Shown piece by piece: positions 17,250 to 26,661 of a stretch of 64,000 nt of DNA. The stretch comes from Nocardia pneumoniae NBRC 100136 (GTDB lineage: Bacteria; Actinomycetota; Actinomycetes; Mycobacteriales; Mycobacteriaceae). The notes below the pieces were generated by a model. That model saw only the letters and a list, made by a program, of their open reading frames with translations, had not been told where the DNA came from and searched no databases. The stretch covers positions 62,001 through 126,000 of the forward strand of contig NZ_BAGF01000152.1 in assembly GCF_000308755.1 (NCBI RefSeq). Direction: 5' to 3'. Position numbers and translations under genes: made by a program. Every line of letters begins with the position of its first letter. Positions within the stretch are counted from its first letter, which is position 1.

Positions 17250-17813
17250 ATGCGTACCGTTGCCGCGCAGGTGCTGGATTCGGCGATCCCGGTCCTGGCC
17301 AAGGACCGCGGGGCGTCGATGCAGGTCATCGCCACCCGCGCGGGTATCAGCCGCGCCACGCTGACCCGCATGTTCCCCACCCGCCAACTACTCGTGCAGG
17401 CCATGGCCGCCAAGATCCTCGACGACTGCGACCAGGCCCTGACCCGCGCCGAAGCCCACACCGGCTTCACCGACCAAGTCCTGGCCACGCTCGTCGCCGA
17501 GTACCGGCCTTTCGCGCAACTGTGGAACCTGGTCTACGTCGAACCCGACGTGCTGGGCGCACCGGAGGCGGCCGAGCGCGCCGAAGCGATTTTCGCCCGC
17601 ACCGTCGCGCTGCTGGCCACTGGGCGGGACGCGGGGGTATTGCGCAGCGACATGCCCGCCACCTGGCTGGCCTCCACCTTCTGCGGGCTGGCCGAGACCG
17701 CGTGGGAACTCACCCTCGAAGGGCACATGGGCACCCGCCAAGCCCCCGACTTCCTCACCACCGTCCTACTCCACGGCCTCGGCACCACCACGACGGTGTC
17801 ACGGGCGCGGTGA
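17250..17813 (+). CDS. TetR/AcrR family regulator
   Basis: 187 residues from the ATG at 17250. HTH: VIATRAGISRATLTRMFPTRQLLVQAM. The C-terminal ligand domain includes FAQLWNLVYVEPD and LRSDMPATWLASTFCGLAETAWEL. The 130-bp region shared with the divergent amine oxidase gene holds AT-rich sequence (17170-17230) where an operator would lie, though no long palindrome is obvious. Control of the amine oxidase is the natural guess. Confidence 0.85.
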   Translation: MRTVAAQVLDSAIPVLAKDRGASMQVIATRAGISRATLTRMFPTRQLLVQAMAAKILDDCDQALTRAEAHTGFTDQVLATLVAEYRPFAQLWNLVYVEPDVLGAPEAAERAEAIFARTVALLATGRDAGVLRSDMPATWLASTFCGLAETAWELTLEGHMGTRQAPDFLTTVLLHGLGTTTTVSRAR

Positions 17814-17943
17814 CCGAACACCGTCCGGCCCCTACCTGTGAGCGACCCCGCACACCCGAAAACCACCCACCACACACCGCCTCGGATTCGGCCGCCGCCC
17901 GCGAGGTCGATGACGCGCTGGTCGCGCACGGCCTGGTGTAGGT

Positions 17944-18413
17944 TCAGTCGTCCTCGTCGGGGGCGTCGGGATTCCGCAGTGGCCGGTGGCTGCCGGCGAG
18001 GTCGGGCAGGTGAAAACTGTAGTGGCCTACCAGGCGGTGTGTTTGCGGGCGAACACCGACAGCCGTGTGGCGTCCTCGTCGCGCCCCGGGTAGTCCTGGG
18101 CGCGCAGCTCGTCGAGGGCGCGGTCCAGATACACCGAATTCCACAGCACCACACAGTTCAGGATCAGGCCGAGCGCGGAGAGTTGGTCTTCCATGCCGTC
18201 GAGGTAGGCGCGCGTGATCTCGCCCTTGCGGCCGTGAAAATTGGTGCGGCCCAGGTCATGACGGCCCTCTTGGAGGTTGGCTTGGGCCTTGGCCTCGCGC
18301 CGGTAGGGTTCGTCGTCGGCCAGGCGCAGGATGTGCAGTGTTTTGAAGATCCGCAGGATCGACAACTCGGCCAGGGAGGGCACTGTCCACGGCGGTGGGC
18401 GTTCGTGGTTCAC
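17944..18413 (-). pseudogene. Tn3-family transposase, C-terminal remnant with frameshift
   Basis: First frame: LAELSILRIFKTLHILRLAD, GEITRAYLDGMEDQLSALG and LILNCVVLWNSVYLDRALDEL, the typical Tn3 TnpA C-terminal block where a Val-Trp-Asn motif precedes the last domain. It hits a stop at 18027; the last part (HRLVGHYSFHLPDL) continues in another frame down to 17944. At least 800 N-terminal residues are missing. A dead transposon end. Confidence 0.8.
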
Positions 18414-18495
18414 TCGCCAACGCGATCTTCGACTACATCGAAACCTTCTACAACCCCAGAAGACGACACTCCAAGATCGGAATGATCAGCCCCGT
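18410..18495 (+). mobile_element. IS3-family transposase stump
   Basis: One plus-strand frame reads SLANAIFDYIETFYNPRRRH, followed by SKIGMISP. This is the conserved end of IS3-type OrfB, where an aromatic-Asn pair and RRRHS precede the last motif. Only about 28 codons remain. It abuts the truncated 3' end of the flavin monooxygenase remnant, suggesting insertion there. Confidence 0.75.
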
Positions 18496-19396
18496 GCGCC
18501 GGCGAGGACCTGGGCGAGTTTCCACCCGAGGTTGTAGGCGTCACCGATGCCGGTGTTGAGTCCTTGCGCGCTGGCGGGTGTGTGCACGTGGGCGGCGTCG
18601 CCGGCCAAGAATACCGGTCCCCGTCGGTAGCTTTCGGCGAGACGAATGTTGGGACGAAACTGCGACTGCCACTGAATGTTTCCCAGAGTGATGCGCTTGT
18701 CGTGGGTGTGTGAGCGGATCCTGTCGCTGATCTCGTCATGGGATTGCGGCGGTTGTTCGCCGGGGACGAGCCGGATCATCCACTGGAGCAGATCGGAGTG
18801 GGGTAGCGGACAGGCGCCGATGAACCGTCCTCGCAGCCCGGGCCACACGTGCCAGTACTTGCGCGACAAGCCGGTCACTGTGGCGTCGATGATGAGCATC
18901 CGGTCGGCTTCGTCGGTCGAGCCGCTGAACTCGATATCGAGGTGCTTGCGGACGCGGCTGCTGCCCCCGTCGGCGCCGACCAGGAACCGGCCGTGACGGT
19001 CTCGACCCCGTCTGGCGTAGCCAGCTGGGCGGTGACCAGACCGGATTCGACGGCGAAATCGGTCAATTCCGTACCGAGTTCGACGCGCCCACCCAGCGTT
19101 TCCAGTCGCGCGTGCAGCGCTCGCGCGGTGCTGTACTGCGGTATCAGCCATGTGTCCGGGTACGGGACCGCGGCGGTGCGCTCGCCCTTGGCCATCATGC
19201 GCCACGGTATTGCCACGGCGCCGAGACGGATTCCCATCGGAGGATACGGACTGCCCTGCTCGAGGATGGCGGGTAGGACGCCGAGGTCGTCGAGGATTTC
19301 CAGGGTCCGAGGGCGGTGCGCTTGTAGTGCACCTTCATGCCGTCCCACGACGAATCGCGAGTCAGGCTGGAGGTCGCGGTCGAGTTGGCCGCCCAT
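18486..19396 (-). pseudogene. Flavin monooxygenase (PheA/TfdB type), truncated and frame-shifted
   Basis: Begins at an ATG (19396) embedded in an operator and reads through RPRTLEILDDLGVLPAI and IPWRMM to DGVETVTA. Near 18985 the frame changes to FLVGADGGSSRVRKH, then RGRFIGACPLPHSDLLQ and GDAAHVHTPASAQGLNTG, ending at the IS3 stump. The N-terminal GxGxxG FAD site and the C-terminal 150 residues are gone. It matches the intact monooxygenase at 54465 segment by segment (for example WHVWP, GACPLPHSD, NIRLAE, LGWKL), so it is a dead paralogue. Confidence 0.85.
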
Positions 19397-19419
19397 AGTG
19401 GTTACAACGTTGCCGATAT
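19395..19419. promoter_or_regulatory. 25-bp operator, site A
   Basis: Plus strand: ATAGTGGTTAC, three bases, GTTGCCGATAT. Read on the minus strand it ends in CTATG, and that ATG is the start of the broken monooxygenase, the same register as sites E, G and I. Confidence 0.75.
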
Positions 19420-19470
19420 TCTTGTGGGCGTCAAGGGCGGGCGAGCAGGTTTGCTTGACACCGCGGTGAA

Positions 19471-19495
19471 ATATCGGTCACACTGTATCCGTATT
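19471..19495. promoter_or_regulatory. 25-bp operator, site B
   Basis: ATATCGGTCAC, ACT, GTATCCGTATT. Centre 76 bp from site A. A further 185 bp lead to the amidohydrolase start. No functional gene begins directly at this site now; a TTG in the usual start register is followed by a stop after three codons. Confidence 0.75.
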
Positions 19496-19679
19496 GTTCG
19501 CATGATCGCTCGACCTTCGAGCGTGAGGGATGGATTGCCCTTCGCCGGTCGCCGATCTGTGTCGGCCCGTGGCGCGAGCCCCTTGTCGAGCCACGACGGG
19601 GGCGTGCCGGCGTCTGCGCCGACCGCATGCCCTTTCGGCCTGTCCGCTGATTTGCCCTCGCGGGTGACGGGAGAAACGA

Positions 19680-21116
19680 ATGAGCCGCACACTGTTGCGC
19701 GGTGCGCAGGTGATCACCATGGCGCCGGGTCGTCCCGACGTCGAGGAGGTCGACATCCTCGTCGACGGCGACCGGATCACCGAGATCGGTGATCGGCTCG
19801 ACCCCCGGGGTGCTGACGTCGTCGAGTTCGCGGGCCGAATCATCATTCCTGGGCTTGTCAACGCTCACCTGCACTCGTGGCAGACGGCGATGCGTTTCGC
19901 GGGCGCGGACTGGTCTCTGCCGGAATATCTTGTCCACGCTCACGGAGTTGCTGCGCGACACTTTCGCCCGCAGGACATCCATATCGGGACGTTCGCCGGG
20001 GCCCTCAACCAGATCGACGGTGGTGTGACTACCATCGGCGATTGGTCCCACAATTGCGTGACACCGGACCACGCGGACGCGGCGATCGACGCGTTGAAGC
20101 AGGCGGGCATCCGGGCGGTGTTGCTGCATGGCACTCCGCACGGTCTGCGCGAGCGGGTGCACGACACCCGGGAGATCGACCGCCTGCTCGGCGGAGCGAT
20201 CGCCACGAGCGAGTTGCTCTCACTGGGGATGGCCGTGGCGGGTCCGCAATTATCGAAACCCGAAGTGGCGCTCGCGGATCTGCGTGCAGCTGCCGAACGT
20301 GGACTGTTGGCGTCGATGCATCAGAGCGTCGGACCGCCCGGTCCGGGCTGGCAGGCCGTCAGCGCCGCCGGCTTGTGGGGGCCCTTGACCAACATCGTGC
20401 ATGGCACGGGTTTGCCCACTGCTTGGGTGAAACGGTTGGTCGAGGCCGGGGTCAGCTTCACAACGACGCCGGAAAACGAACTGGGCCAGGGTCATTGCGC
20501 GCGAGTGACCGATCAGCTGCTGAGCCTGGGCGCGGCACCGTCACTGGGTACCGACACCGAAATCGTCGCGCCGGGGGAAATGCTGGTCGCCGCGCGGCTG
20601 GTGTTGGCACGCCAGCGCGGCCTCGCGCATGAGCAGGCGCACGCAAAAACCGGCCTGGGCGCGCCGGTGGTCTCACTCGGTGTGAAACAGGCACTGGCGT
20701 GGGCGACCGTGGAGGGTGCGCGCGCGCTGGGCATGGCCGACCGGATCGGTCGCATCGAGGTGGGCATGCAGGCCGATCTCGTTGTGATCGACGCGCGTGC
20801 GCTCAACCTGTGGCCGCTCCACGATCCGATTGCCGCGGCGCTGCATGCCCACGTCGGCAACATCGAAGCGGTCATGATCGCAGGACGCTGGCGCAAACGC
20901 CACCACCAGCTCGTGGACTGTCCTGTGGACGAAATCATGGAGGCATTGCAACGGTCGGGTGAACGTTTCGTCGCCCAAATCAACGCGACTGGCCGTGTCG
21001 CGCGCATTCGACGGCGCGTGGTGGGGCACGTGGTGCGTCGGCAGTTACGGCAGCAAGCGCGTGGATCGGCGCACGATGCGCTGACATCGCATGAAACTCC
21101 GTCACAGGACCGTTGA
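19680..21116 (+). CDS. Amidohydrolase / cytosine deaminase-like hydrolase
   Basis: 478 residues from the ATG at 19680. Metallo-amidohydrolase layout: composite beta domain at both ends (TLLRGAQVITMAPG; GMQADLVVIDARALNL), the HxH metal motif in PGLVNAHLHSWQTAM, a later His region (LLHGTPHGL) and the catalytic Asp in SLGTDTE. Closest by eye to the chlorohydrolase/SsnA/guanine-cytosine deaminase group. The C-terminal 50 residues are a basic extension not expected in the family. Lies after operators A and B, so probably in the same regulon. Substrate unknown; C-N or C-Cl bond hydrolysis is likely. Confidence 0.85.
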   Translation: MSRTLLRGAQVITMAPGRPDVEEVDILVDGDRITEIGDRLDPRGADVVEFAGRIIIPGLVNAHLHSWQTAMRFAGADWSLPEYLVHAHGVAARHFRPQDIHIGTFAGALNQIDGGVTTIGDWSHNCVTPDHADAAIDALKQAGIRAVLLHGTPHGLRERVHDTREIDRLLGGAIATSELLSLGMAVAGPQLSKPEVALADLRAAAERGLLASMHQSVGPPGPGWQAVSAAGLWGPLTNIVHGTGLPTAWVKRLVEAGVSFTTTPENELGQGHCARVTDQLLSLGAAPSLGTDTEIVAPGEMLVAARLVLARQRGLAHEQAHAKTGLGAPVVSLGVKQALAWATVEGARALGMADRIGRIEVGMQADLVVIDARALNLWPLHDPIAAALHAHVGNIEAVMIAGRWRKRHHQLVDCPVDEIMEALQRSGERFVAQINATGRVARIRRRVVGHVVRRQLRQQARGSAHDALTSHETPSQDR

Positions 21117-21291
21117 GGGTGCCTCTCGACATGGGCATCGAATCCGCGCGGCCGGTGTTCAACAGCGGGGAACGGCGCTGCGCCGGTTGGCAGTGCCAGC
21201 GTGCCCTGGCCGCGTCGTACCGGCGAGTTCAATTTCCCACAGTGGTTCATGCATCCACTTACTGGAGCCCGATGCCGGAATTGAGACAACG

Positions 21292-21900
21292 ATGAACGAC
21301 GCCCTGCGCGGGCCTGCCGTGACCACACCCGGTTCCTCGCACCGGGAGGGGTTCAGCCTCTCCATGCCCGAACGCATCGGCTAGGGCAGCGGATCCCTGG
21401 CCACCGCAACCTATGCGGTCGTTCCCGGGCTCGTCCTTTTGTACTACCTCACCACCATCCTTGGCGTTACCGCGGCAGTGGCGGGAATCGTCGTCTTCCT
21501 CCCGAAACTGCTAGACCTCGTCTGCCACCCGATCGTCGGCCGGTTGTCCGACTCGACAGTGTCGCGACCCCGCCGACCGTGGATGATCGCCGGAACCATC
21601 ATGCTCCCAGTGGGATTCGTGTCGATCTTCTGCTCACCGTTCAGCGGGAATGCCGCCGCCTGGTGGGTTGCAGTTGCGCTCACCCTCACCGGCCTCGGAG
21701 CCTCCACGTTCACCATCCCATACAGCGTTCTACCCGCAGAACTCGGTGCCAACGCTGCCGAACGGACATCCTTGACCGCATGGCGCATGGGGTTCCTGGG
21801 TCTGGCCATCTTGGCAGCGGGGGCCGTGGCTCCCTTGCTGGCGGCCGGCGAAGGCGGCGGCACCAAGGGATACCGGGTAATGGCAGTGGCCATGGGATGC
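21292..21900 (+). pseudogene. GPH-type sugar/sodium symporter, amber stop and 3' truncation
   Basis: The frame starts at 21292, reaches SMPERIG and then meets TAG at 21382-21384. It continues in the same frame with GSGSLATATYAVVPGLVLLYY, LPKLLDLVCHPIVGRLSD (motif A, family type) and LGASTFTIPYSVLPAELG. Homologues have Tyr at the TAG position (IGYGSGS), so a single base change explains the stop. The match ends after about 200 residues of an expected 450, near KGYRVMAVAMG, so the gene is also truncated. Confidence 0.8.
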
Positions 21901-22028
21901 GTGATCCGACTCGATGTTGGCAACCCGAATGCGCAGTCGCGAAGCGATACCGGTCGGCACGCGCTGTGGACTATCGAGCACTCTTTCGATCGATGTCCGA
22001 ACGCGGAAGGGCTGAGGTCGCGACGCGT

Positions 22029-23126
22029 CTATTTCGTCAGTCCGAGCAGTGCGGCGGTGAGTCCGTAGTCGGGACCGAAATCCTGCATGTTTCCGGTACG
22101 GCAGCCGTCGGCTTTCATCTGGATTCGCTCGCAGAACAAGCTGACTATTTCACCGTTGAGGGCGGTGAAGAGCATCATTTTTACACGGGCATGTCCGTGC
22201 TGTCGGTCGATCACGTTGTCGATGTTCTGAAAAACCATGGGTGCTAGGTCGACAACCTCGGTGAGGCCGTGGGCATTGGCGCGGAGCTGGTCGGTCACCT
22301 TCGTCAGTCCGGACAGGGTGTCCGCCAGTTGGTGCTGGTACTGCCCGAATGTGCCTGAGGTGTTGGCAAGGAAGGCGCTGAGCTGGTCCAGCGTAGCCTG
22401 TAGACCGGGTGCCTGCTCGGCGAGCAACCCGTTCATTTGCGTTACTTTGTCACTGAAATCCCGCACCGCGCGGTCGTTTTCCGCGAGTATCGAGGTGAGT
22501 TCGTTCAGTCTGATGATGATATTCGAGACCGCGTCCTTGTTGTCGGTACCGACCTTCAGCGCGCTCGACAGCGCCTGGAGAGTGTCGCGGATCTTCGCGC
22601 CGTTGCCCTCGAGAAGCGGGTGCAGCACTCGGCCCGACAGCGGGCCGGACCCTTCCATCTCGCCTTGCGGCTTCAGCGCGGCGGTGAACTGATCAATGGT
22701 TTGGATGAGCGTGTCGAGCTCGACAGGAGTCCTGGTCCGCGACTTCGGCAGGTGGGCACCGTCGGCGAGCGTCTCGCCATAGGTGTAGACGGGGGTGAGC
22801 TCGATGTGGCGGTCGGTGACGATGGACGGCGAGATCAACACAGCCATCGCGTCTTTTGGGATCTTTACATCAGACTTGATCGACAGATACACCTCGATGA
22901 GGGTGCTCTTCGCTACGATTCTCTCGACCCTGCCGACCTCGAGCCCGAGCACCGTAACGGGATTGCCTACATAGACGCCGGCGATATTGTCGAAGTCGGC
23001 GGTGATGCGCGTTGGTTCATTACCCACGTGCGGCAGCAGCGAGCAGCCGCTCACCGTGAGCGCGGCGACGCCGATGGCGAAAGCCTTGACCGCGGTGCCC
23101 TTTGTCCGGGCAGCGAATGTCAGCAT
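22029..23126 (-). CDS. Orphan Mce-family lipoprotein
   Basis: 365 residues. Signal sequence with lipobox VSGC (Cys at residue 28). The Mce/MlaD domain covers roughly residues 38-115 (ITADFDNIAGVYVGNPVTV, LGLEVGRVERI). A long helical region follows (VSNIIIRLNELTSILAENDRAV), then a terminal part with two cysteines. The lipobox and layout match the MceE (LprK-like) position of mce operons, but no yrbE or other mce gene adjoins it; the full operon lies 21 kb away with its own mceE. A stray lipoprotein that could serve that complex or be a leftover. Confidence 0.85.
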   Translation of the reverse strand: MLTFAARTKGTAVKAFAIGVAALTVSGCSLLPHVGNEPTRITADFDNIAGVYVGNPVTVLGLEVGRVERIVAKSTLIEVYLSIKSDVKIPKDAMAVLISPSIVTDRHIELTPVYTYGETLADGAHLPKSRTRTPVELDTLIQTIDQFTAALKPQGEMEGSGPLSGRVLHPLLEGNGAKIRDTLQALSSALKVGTDNKDAVSNIIIRLNELTSILAENDRAVRDFSDKVTQMNGLLAEQAPGLQATLDQLSAFLANTSGTFGQYQHQLADTLSGLTKVTDQLRANAHGLTEVVDLAPMVFQNIDNVIDRQHGHARVKMMLFTALNGEIVSLFCERIQMKADGCRTGNMQDFGPDYGLTAALLGLTK

Positions 23127-23581
23127 GGATATCCCCTGTGGTCTCGCATGATGCGCGACCTCTCTGTCAGACGAATAAGTGGTTTACGATCGTGGGCTGG
23201 GCGGGGTTTGGTTGCGACTCCCGGAAACTGGTCGTCGATACCTATCGCCATGCCGGCCACCCACGGAAATTCATCGCGTCTCAGCGGGCTGCACGACGCT
23301 CGGACGGCGCGGCAATCAGACGCGCGGCAATCGCCGCGCAAACGACGCGCGTAAGACAACGATTTCCATCGGAGACCTTTCTTGCATTGTCGCCACCAGT
23401 AGGCAGCCGGAAGCCCGGCTGCGCCTACAAACCGTCGGTCGGCGCGGCATATGGCGAAGACGCCGGCCTTTCTCGGCGCCGTCGGTGCCACTGTACATAA
23501 TTCCGGCAACGATGTGTCCGAAACTATCGAATTGGCTGGCAATGCTCGCATCCCCGATAGACGCGCCGGTCGCGGCGCAGC
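23127..23581. other. Upstream region of the orphan Mce gene, no gene
   Basis: About 450 bp with only spurious frames. A weak, partly matching copy of the 25-bp operator (ATTCCGGCAAC, GAT, GTGTCCGAAAC) occurs at 23500-23524; its right half has decayed or is chance. No hairpin or RNA gene seen. Confidence 0.4.
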
Positions 23582-24214
23582 TCAGAACCCCCGCTCGATC
23601 CAGTGAGGCAGTTGCGGTGCTTCGATGCCTATGGTGGTGCCGTCGCCGTGACCGGTGTACACCTGGGTGTCTTCTGGTAGGGCCAACAGTCGCTGCTGTA
23701 TCGAACCGATGATGGTGGGGAAATCGGAGAAGGAGCTGCCGGTCGCGCCTGGCCCTCCGGAGAAAAGAGTGTCTCCGGAGAACAGGGCTTTGGCCTCGGG
23801 CAGGTGCAGGCAGATGGAGCCGGGGGAGTGTCCGGGAGTGTGGATTACCTCGACGGTTGTCCCAGCGATCGCGATACGTAGCGAGTCGGTGGCAGCCCAA
23901 TAGCGCTGTCCGGGGTGACTCATGTCCCAGAGGGTTTGGTCTGCGGGATGCAAAAGCACTGGTGCATAGAGTTTTTCGCCGAGCTGGGGCGCGAAGGTGA
24001 TGTGATCGTTGTGGCCGTGGGTGCAGATCACCGCGACGACGTTGCGATTGCCGACTGTTTGAATGATCGCTTCGGCATCGTGGGCGGCGTCGACGACGAT
24101 GACCTCTTCGTCGTTACCGATCACCCACACATTATTCTCGACCTCCCACACACCGCCGTCGAGTTCGAAGGTGCCGCTGGTCACCACGCGGTCGATACGG
24201 AGCCCCCCGCTCAC
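23582..24214 (-). CDS. MBL-fold hydrolase paired with mycothiol formaldehyde dehydrogenase
   Basis: 210 residues. Metallo-beta-lactamase signature THGHNDH (residues about 67-73), later His in HTPGHSPGS, Asp in FSGDTLFSGG, and final His in YTGHGDG. This is the glyoxalase-II type set. Overlaps the mscR gene by four bases at its start (ATGA), an arrangement also known from the Rv2259-Rv2260 pair of M. tuberculosis. Probable role: cleaving the thioester or S-adduct (for example formyl-mycothiol) made by the dehydrogenase, returning free mycothiol. Confidence 0.88.
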   Translation of the reverse strand: MSGGLRIDRVVTSGTFELDGGVWEVENNVWVIGNDEEVIVVDAAHDAEAIIQTVGNRNVVAVICTHGHNDHITFAPQLGEKLYAPVLLHPADQTLWDMSHPGQRYWAATDSLRIAIAGTTVEVIHTPGHSPGSICLHLPEAKALFSGDTLFSGGPGATGSSFSDFPTIIGSIQQRLLALPEDTQVYTGHGDGTTIGIEAPQLPHWIERGF

Positions 24215-25296
24215 AGGATGACCACCGAACGGAGCACATCACCGGTGCGCATCCTCTGGAAGGCCGCCTCGAGCTGGTCGATCTTGATGCGCTCGGTGAC
24301 GAACTTTTCCAGCGGTAGCCTGCCTTGCTGGTAGAGATCTACCAGTGCCGGAAAGTCTCGTTCGGGTAGGCAGTCGCCGTACCAGGACGACTTCAACGCG
24401 CCACCGTGGGAGAACAAGTCCAGCAGTGGCATATCGAGCCGCATGTCGGGGCTCGGCACACCGACGAGTACCACGGCGCCGGCCAAGTCGCGGGCATAGA
24501 ATGCCTGCTTCCACGTCTCGGGGCGACCGACCGCATCGATGACGACATCGGTGCCGAAACCGTCGGTGAGTTCCTGCACGGCGGCGACTACGTCGACGTG
24601 GGAAGCATCAATGGTATGTGTGGCACCAAGGTCTCTGGCCCAGGCGAGCTTTCGTCGATCGCGGTCCACGGCGATGATCTTCGATGCACCGACCAGGCGT
24701 GACCCCATGATCGCGGCGTCGCCTACGCCTCCGCAGCCGATGACTGTGACGGAATCGCCACGGCCTACGTTGCCGGTGTTCACCGCGGCACCCAATCCCG
24801 CCATCACGCCGCAACCGAGCAGTCCGACGACGGCAGGGTCGGCGGTGGGGTCGACTTTCGTACATTGCCCGGCGTGTACCAGCGTCTTCTGCGCGAACGC
24901 CCCGATCCCGAGCGCTGGGGTGAGCTTCGTGCCATCCTCGAGCGTCATGGGCTGGCCGGCGTTGAACGTGCTGAAGCAGTACTGGGGACGCCCGCGTTTG
25001 CAGGCGCGGCATCGACCGCAGACCGCGCGCCAGTTCAAGATGACGAAGTCGCCGGGTTGCACCGAATCCACACCCGCCCCGACGGTTTCGACGGTGCCGG
25101 CGGCTTCGTGCCCGAGCAGGAACGGGAACTCATCGTTGATCCCGCCCTCCCGGTAGCTCAGATCTGTATGGCACACCCCGCACGCGGCGATCGCGACGAC
25201 GACCTCACCGGCGCCTGGGTCGGGAATGATGATGTCGGTGAGCTCGACGGGAGCTCCTTTCGCACGAGCGATTACGCCGCGCACGTTCTGAGGCAT
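24211..25296 (-). CDS. mscR: S-(hydroxymethyl)mycothiol (formaldehyde) dehydrogenase
   Basis: 361 residues; zinc-dependent MDR alcohol dehydrogenase. Catalytic zinc ligands: Cys in ACGVCHTDLS, His-Glu in LLGHEAAG. Structural zinc lobe: CGRCRACKRGRPQYC. Dinucleotide site VTVIGCGGVGDAAIMG. The start MPQNVRGVIAR and the C-terminal ERIKIDQLEAAFQRMRTGDVLRSVVIL are close to the mycothiol-dependent class. Oxidises the spontaneous formaldehyde-mycothiol adduct, and acts on S-nitrosomycothiol. Its position beside a P450 system suggests that system releases formaldehyde (demethylation). Confidence 0.9.
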   Translation of the reverse strand: MPQNVRGVIARAKGAPVELTDIIIPDPGAGEVVVAIAACGVCHTDLSYREGGINDEFPFLLGHEAAGTVETVGAGVDSVQPGDFVILNWRAVCGRCRACKRGRPQYCFSTFNAGQPMTLEDGTKLTPALGIGAFAQKTLVHAGQCTKVDPTADPAVVGLLGCGVMAGLGAAVNTGNVGRGDSVTVIGCGGVGDAAIMGSRLVGASKIIAVDRDRRKLAWARDLGATHTIDASHVDVVAAVQELTDGFGTDVVIDAVGRPETWKQAFYARDLAGAVVLVGVPSPDMRLDMPLLDLFSHGGALKSSWYGDCLPERDFPALVDLYQQGRLPLEKFVTERIKIDQLEAAFQRMRTGDVLRSVVIL

Positions 25297-25530
25297 TTGG
25301 TTTCCTTTTCTTCACGGAGCCGGCAAGCATGCGCCGGTCGACGAGCGACCGGGATTCATCCGGCACTCATCGGGTGGCGCCGGACAGTGTCATCAGATAC
25401 GCGAGGACGAGCAGAGCTGTGATGACGGCGGGAAGACGTGGCCGAGGTCCTGCAGCCCAAGTTCGGGACATCCACGAGGCCGGTCGAATCCGCCAGCTCA
25501 TGTGCCATTCCTCGATGCGCTGCCGCAGGG

Positions 25531-26661
25531 CTATATAGAGCCAGTCATCTTCCTCAATGCGGCGACGGATTTCCGGATCCCGTAAGCGACGACCGTCGGT
25601 CGCATGTCAGCCCGTTTCCAGGTGAGCAGAGCGGCTCCGTCCGCGATGCTGCCCTCTACACTGGTCGGTTCGCCGACGAGTGGCAGCGGCCCAACAATTT
25701 TGATAGATACCCCCAGTATTTCGGTCCAGAAGTAGTCGTCGGTGGCGGACGTTGACGATGCGAGCCCGAGGGCCGACGCGGCGGCGACCTTGCCTTGTGC
25801 CACAGCGTTGGACCAGAACGGGGCCCGTCGGCCGTCGCGGATCGAGTAGGCGACATCGCCGGCTGCGTAGACCCCCGCAGTCGTTGTCGCACACAAATGA
25901 TCGATACCGATACCGCGTTCGTCGGCTACGCCGGAACCATCGAGCCACGAGGTATTCGGTACTTCCCCGGCGCAGGTGACCACGAGGTCGGCGGTCGATA
26001 CCGATCCATCGCCGAGAATGACACCGCAGACCGGATCGTCTGCGAGTGTGACCAACCGGGAAGTGTGCACTATCCGGACGCCGTGTTCTTCGGCCCGTGC
26101 GCGTACGGCGTCGGAGAGGAAAGGCCCGAGGATTCGCCGCAACGGAGGGTCGACGTCGATCACGGTGACCGCGACGCCGCGAGCGACGCACGCGCTGGCG
26201 ACCTCCATTCCCAGGAACCCGGCGCCGACCACGATCGCCGAGGTGGCGGTCGCGAGCCTGGCTCGCAACGTCCGCGCGTCCTCGAGTGTCCGAAGGACCA
26301 GTTCACCGGTCTGACCACCGGTGGCCAGCCGCCGTGCGTCGGCGCCGGTTGCGGCGATGAGCGCGTCATATGTGAGGGTGCGGCCGGTTGCGGTGGTGAC
26401 GGTGCGGGCATCGAAATCGGTGCTGACGGCGGCTTCGCGGAGGAGATCTATCTCTAGGCCGTCGAGCCGATACGGCAGAGAGCCCTCGGCGGCCGGGTCG
26501 TGCAGGACCGCCTTGGACAATGGTGGTCGCGAATAGCCGCCGAGTTCGTCGGCGCCGATAATGGTCAGGCGACCGGTGTGTCCCAGGGTGCGTAATTCGC
26601 GGGCCGCGGTGATCCCGGCGATGGACTCGCCGACGACGACGATCGAGCGGGGGGAGGTCAT
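25531..26661 (-). CDS. Ferredoxin reductase (FAD/NADH) for the P450 system
   Basis: 376 residues. N-terminal FAD loop VVVGESIAGITAARELR, the family hallmark GGYSRPPLSKAVL, the second dinucleotide loop AIVVGAGFLGMEVASAC, and the C-terminal FAD motif GVYAAGDVA followed by the WSNAVAQGKVAAA helix. This is the putidaredoxin-reductase/rubredoxin-reductase class. Its start overlaps the ferredoxin stop by four bases (ATGA), so the three P450 genes form one transcript. A paralogous fragment lies at 31000-31236. Confidence 0.92.
   Translation of the reverse strand: MTSPRSIVVVGESIAGITAARELRTLGHTGRLTIIGADELGGYSRPPLSKAVLHDPAAEGSLPYRLDGLEIDLLREAAVSTDFDARTVTTATGRTLTYDALIAATGADARRLATGGQTGELVLRTLEDARTLRARLATATSAIVVGAGFLGMEVASACVARGVAVTVIDVDPPLRRILGPFLSDAVRARAEEHGVRIVHTSRLVTLADDPVCGVILGDGSVSTADLVVTCAGEVPNTSWLDGSGVADERGIGIDHLCATTTAGVYAAGDVAYSIRDGRRAPFWSNAVAQGKVAAASALGLASSTSATDDYFWTEILGVSIKIVGPLPLVGEPTSVEGSIADGAALLTWKRADMRPTVVAYGIRKSVAALRKMTGSI

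Noticed and set aside
23500..23524. Possible eleventh copy of the 25-bp operator
   Set aside because: Left half is close (ATTCCGGCAAC) but the right half matches poorly and no gene start is in register. Kept only as a weak trace.
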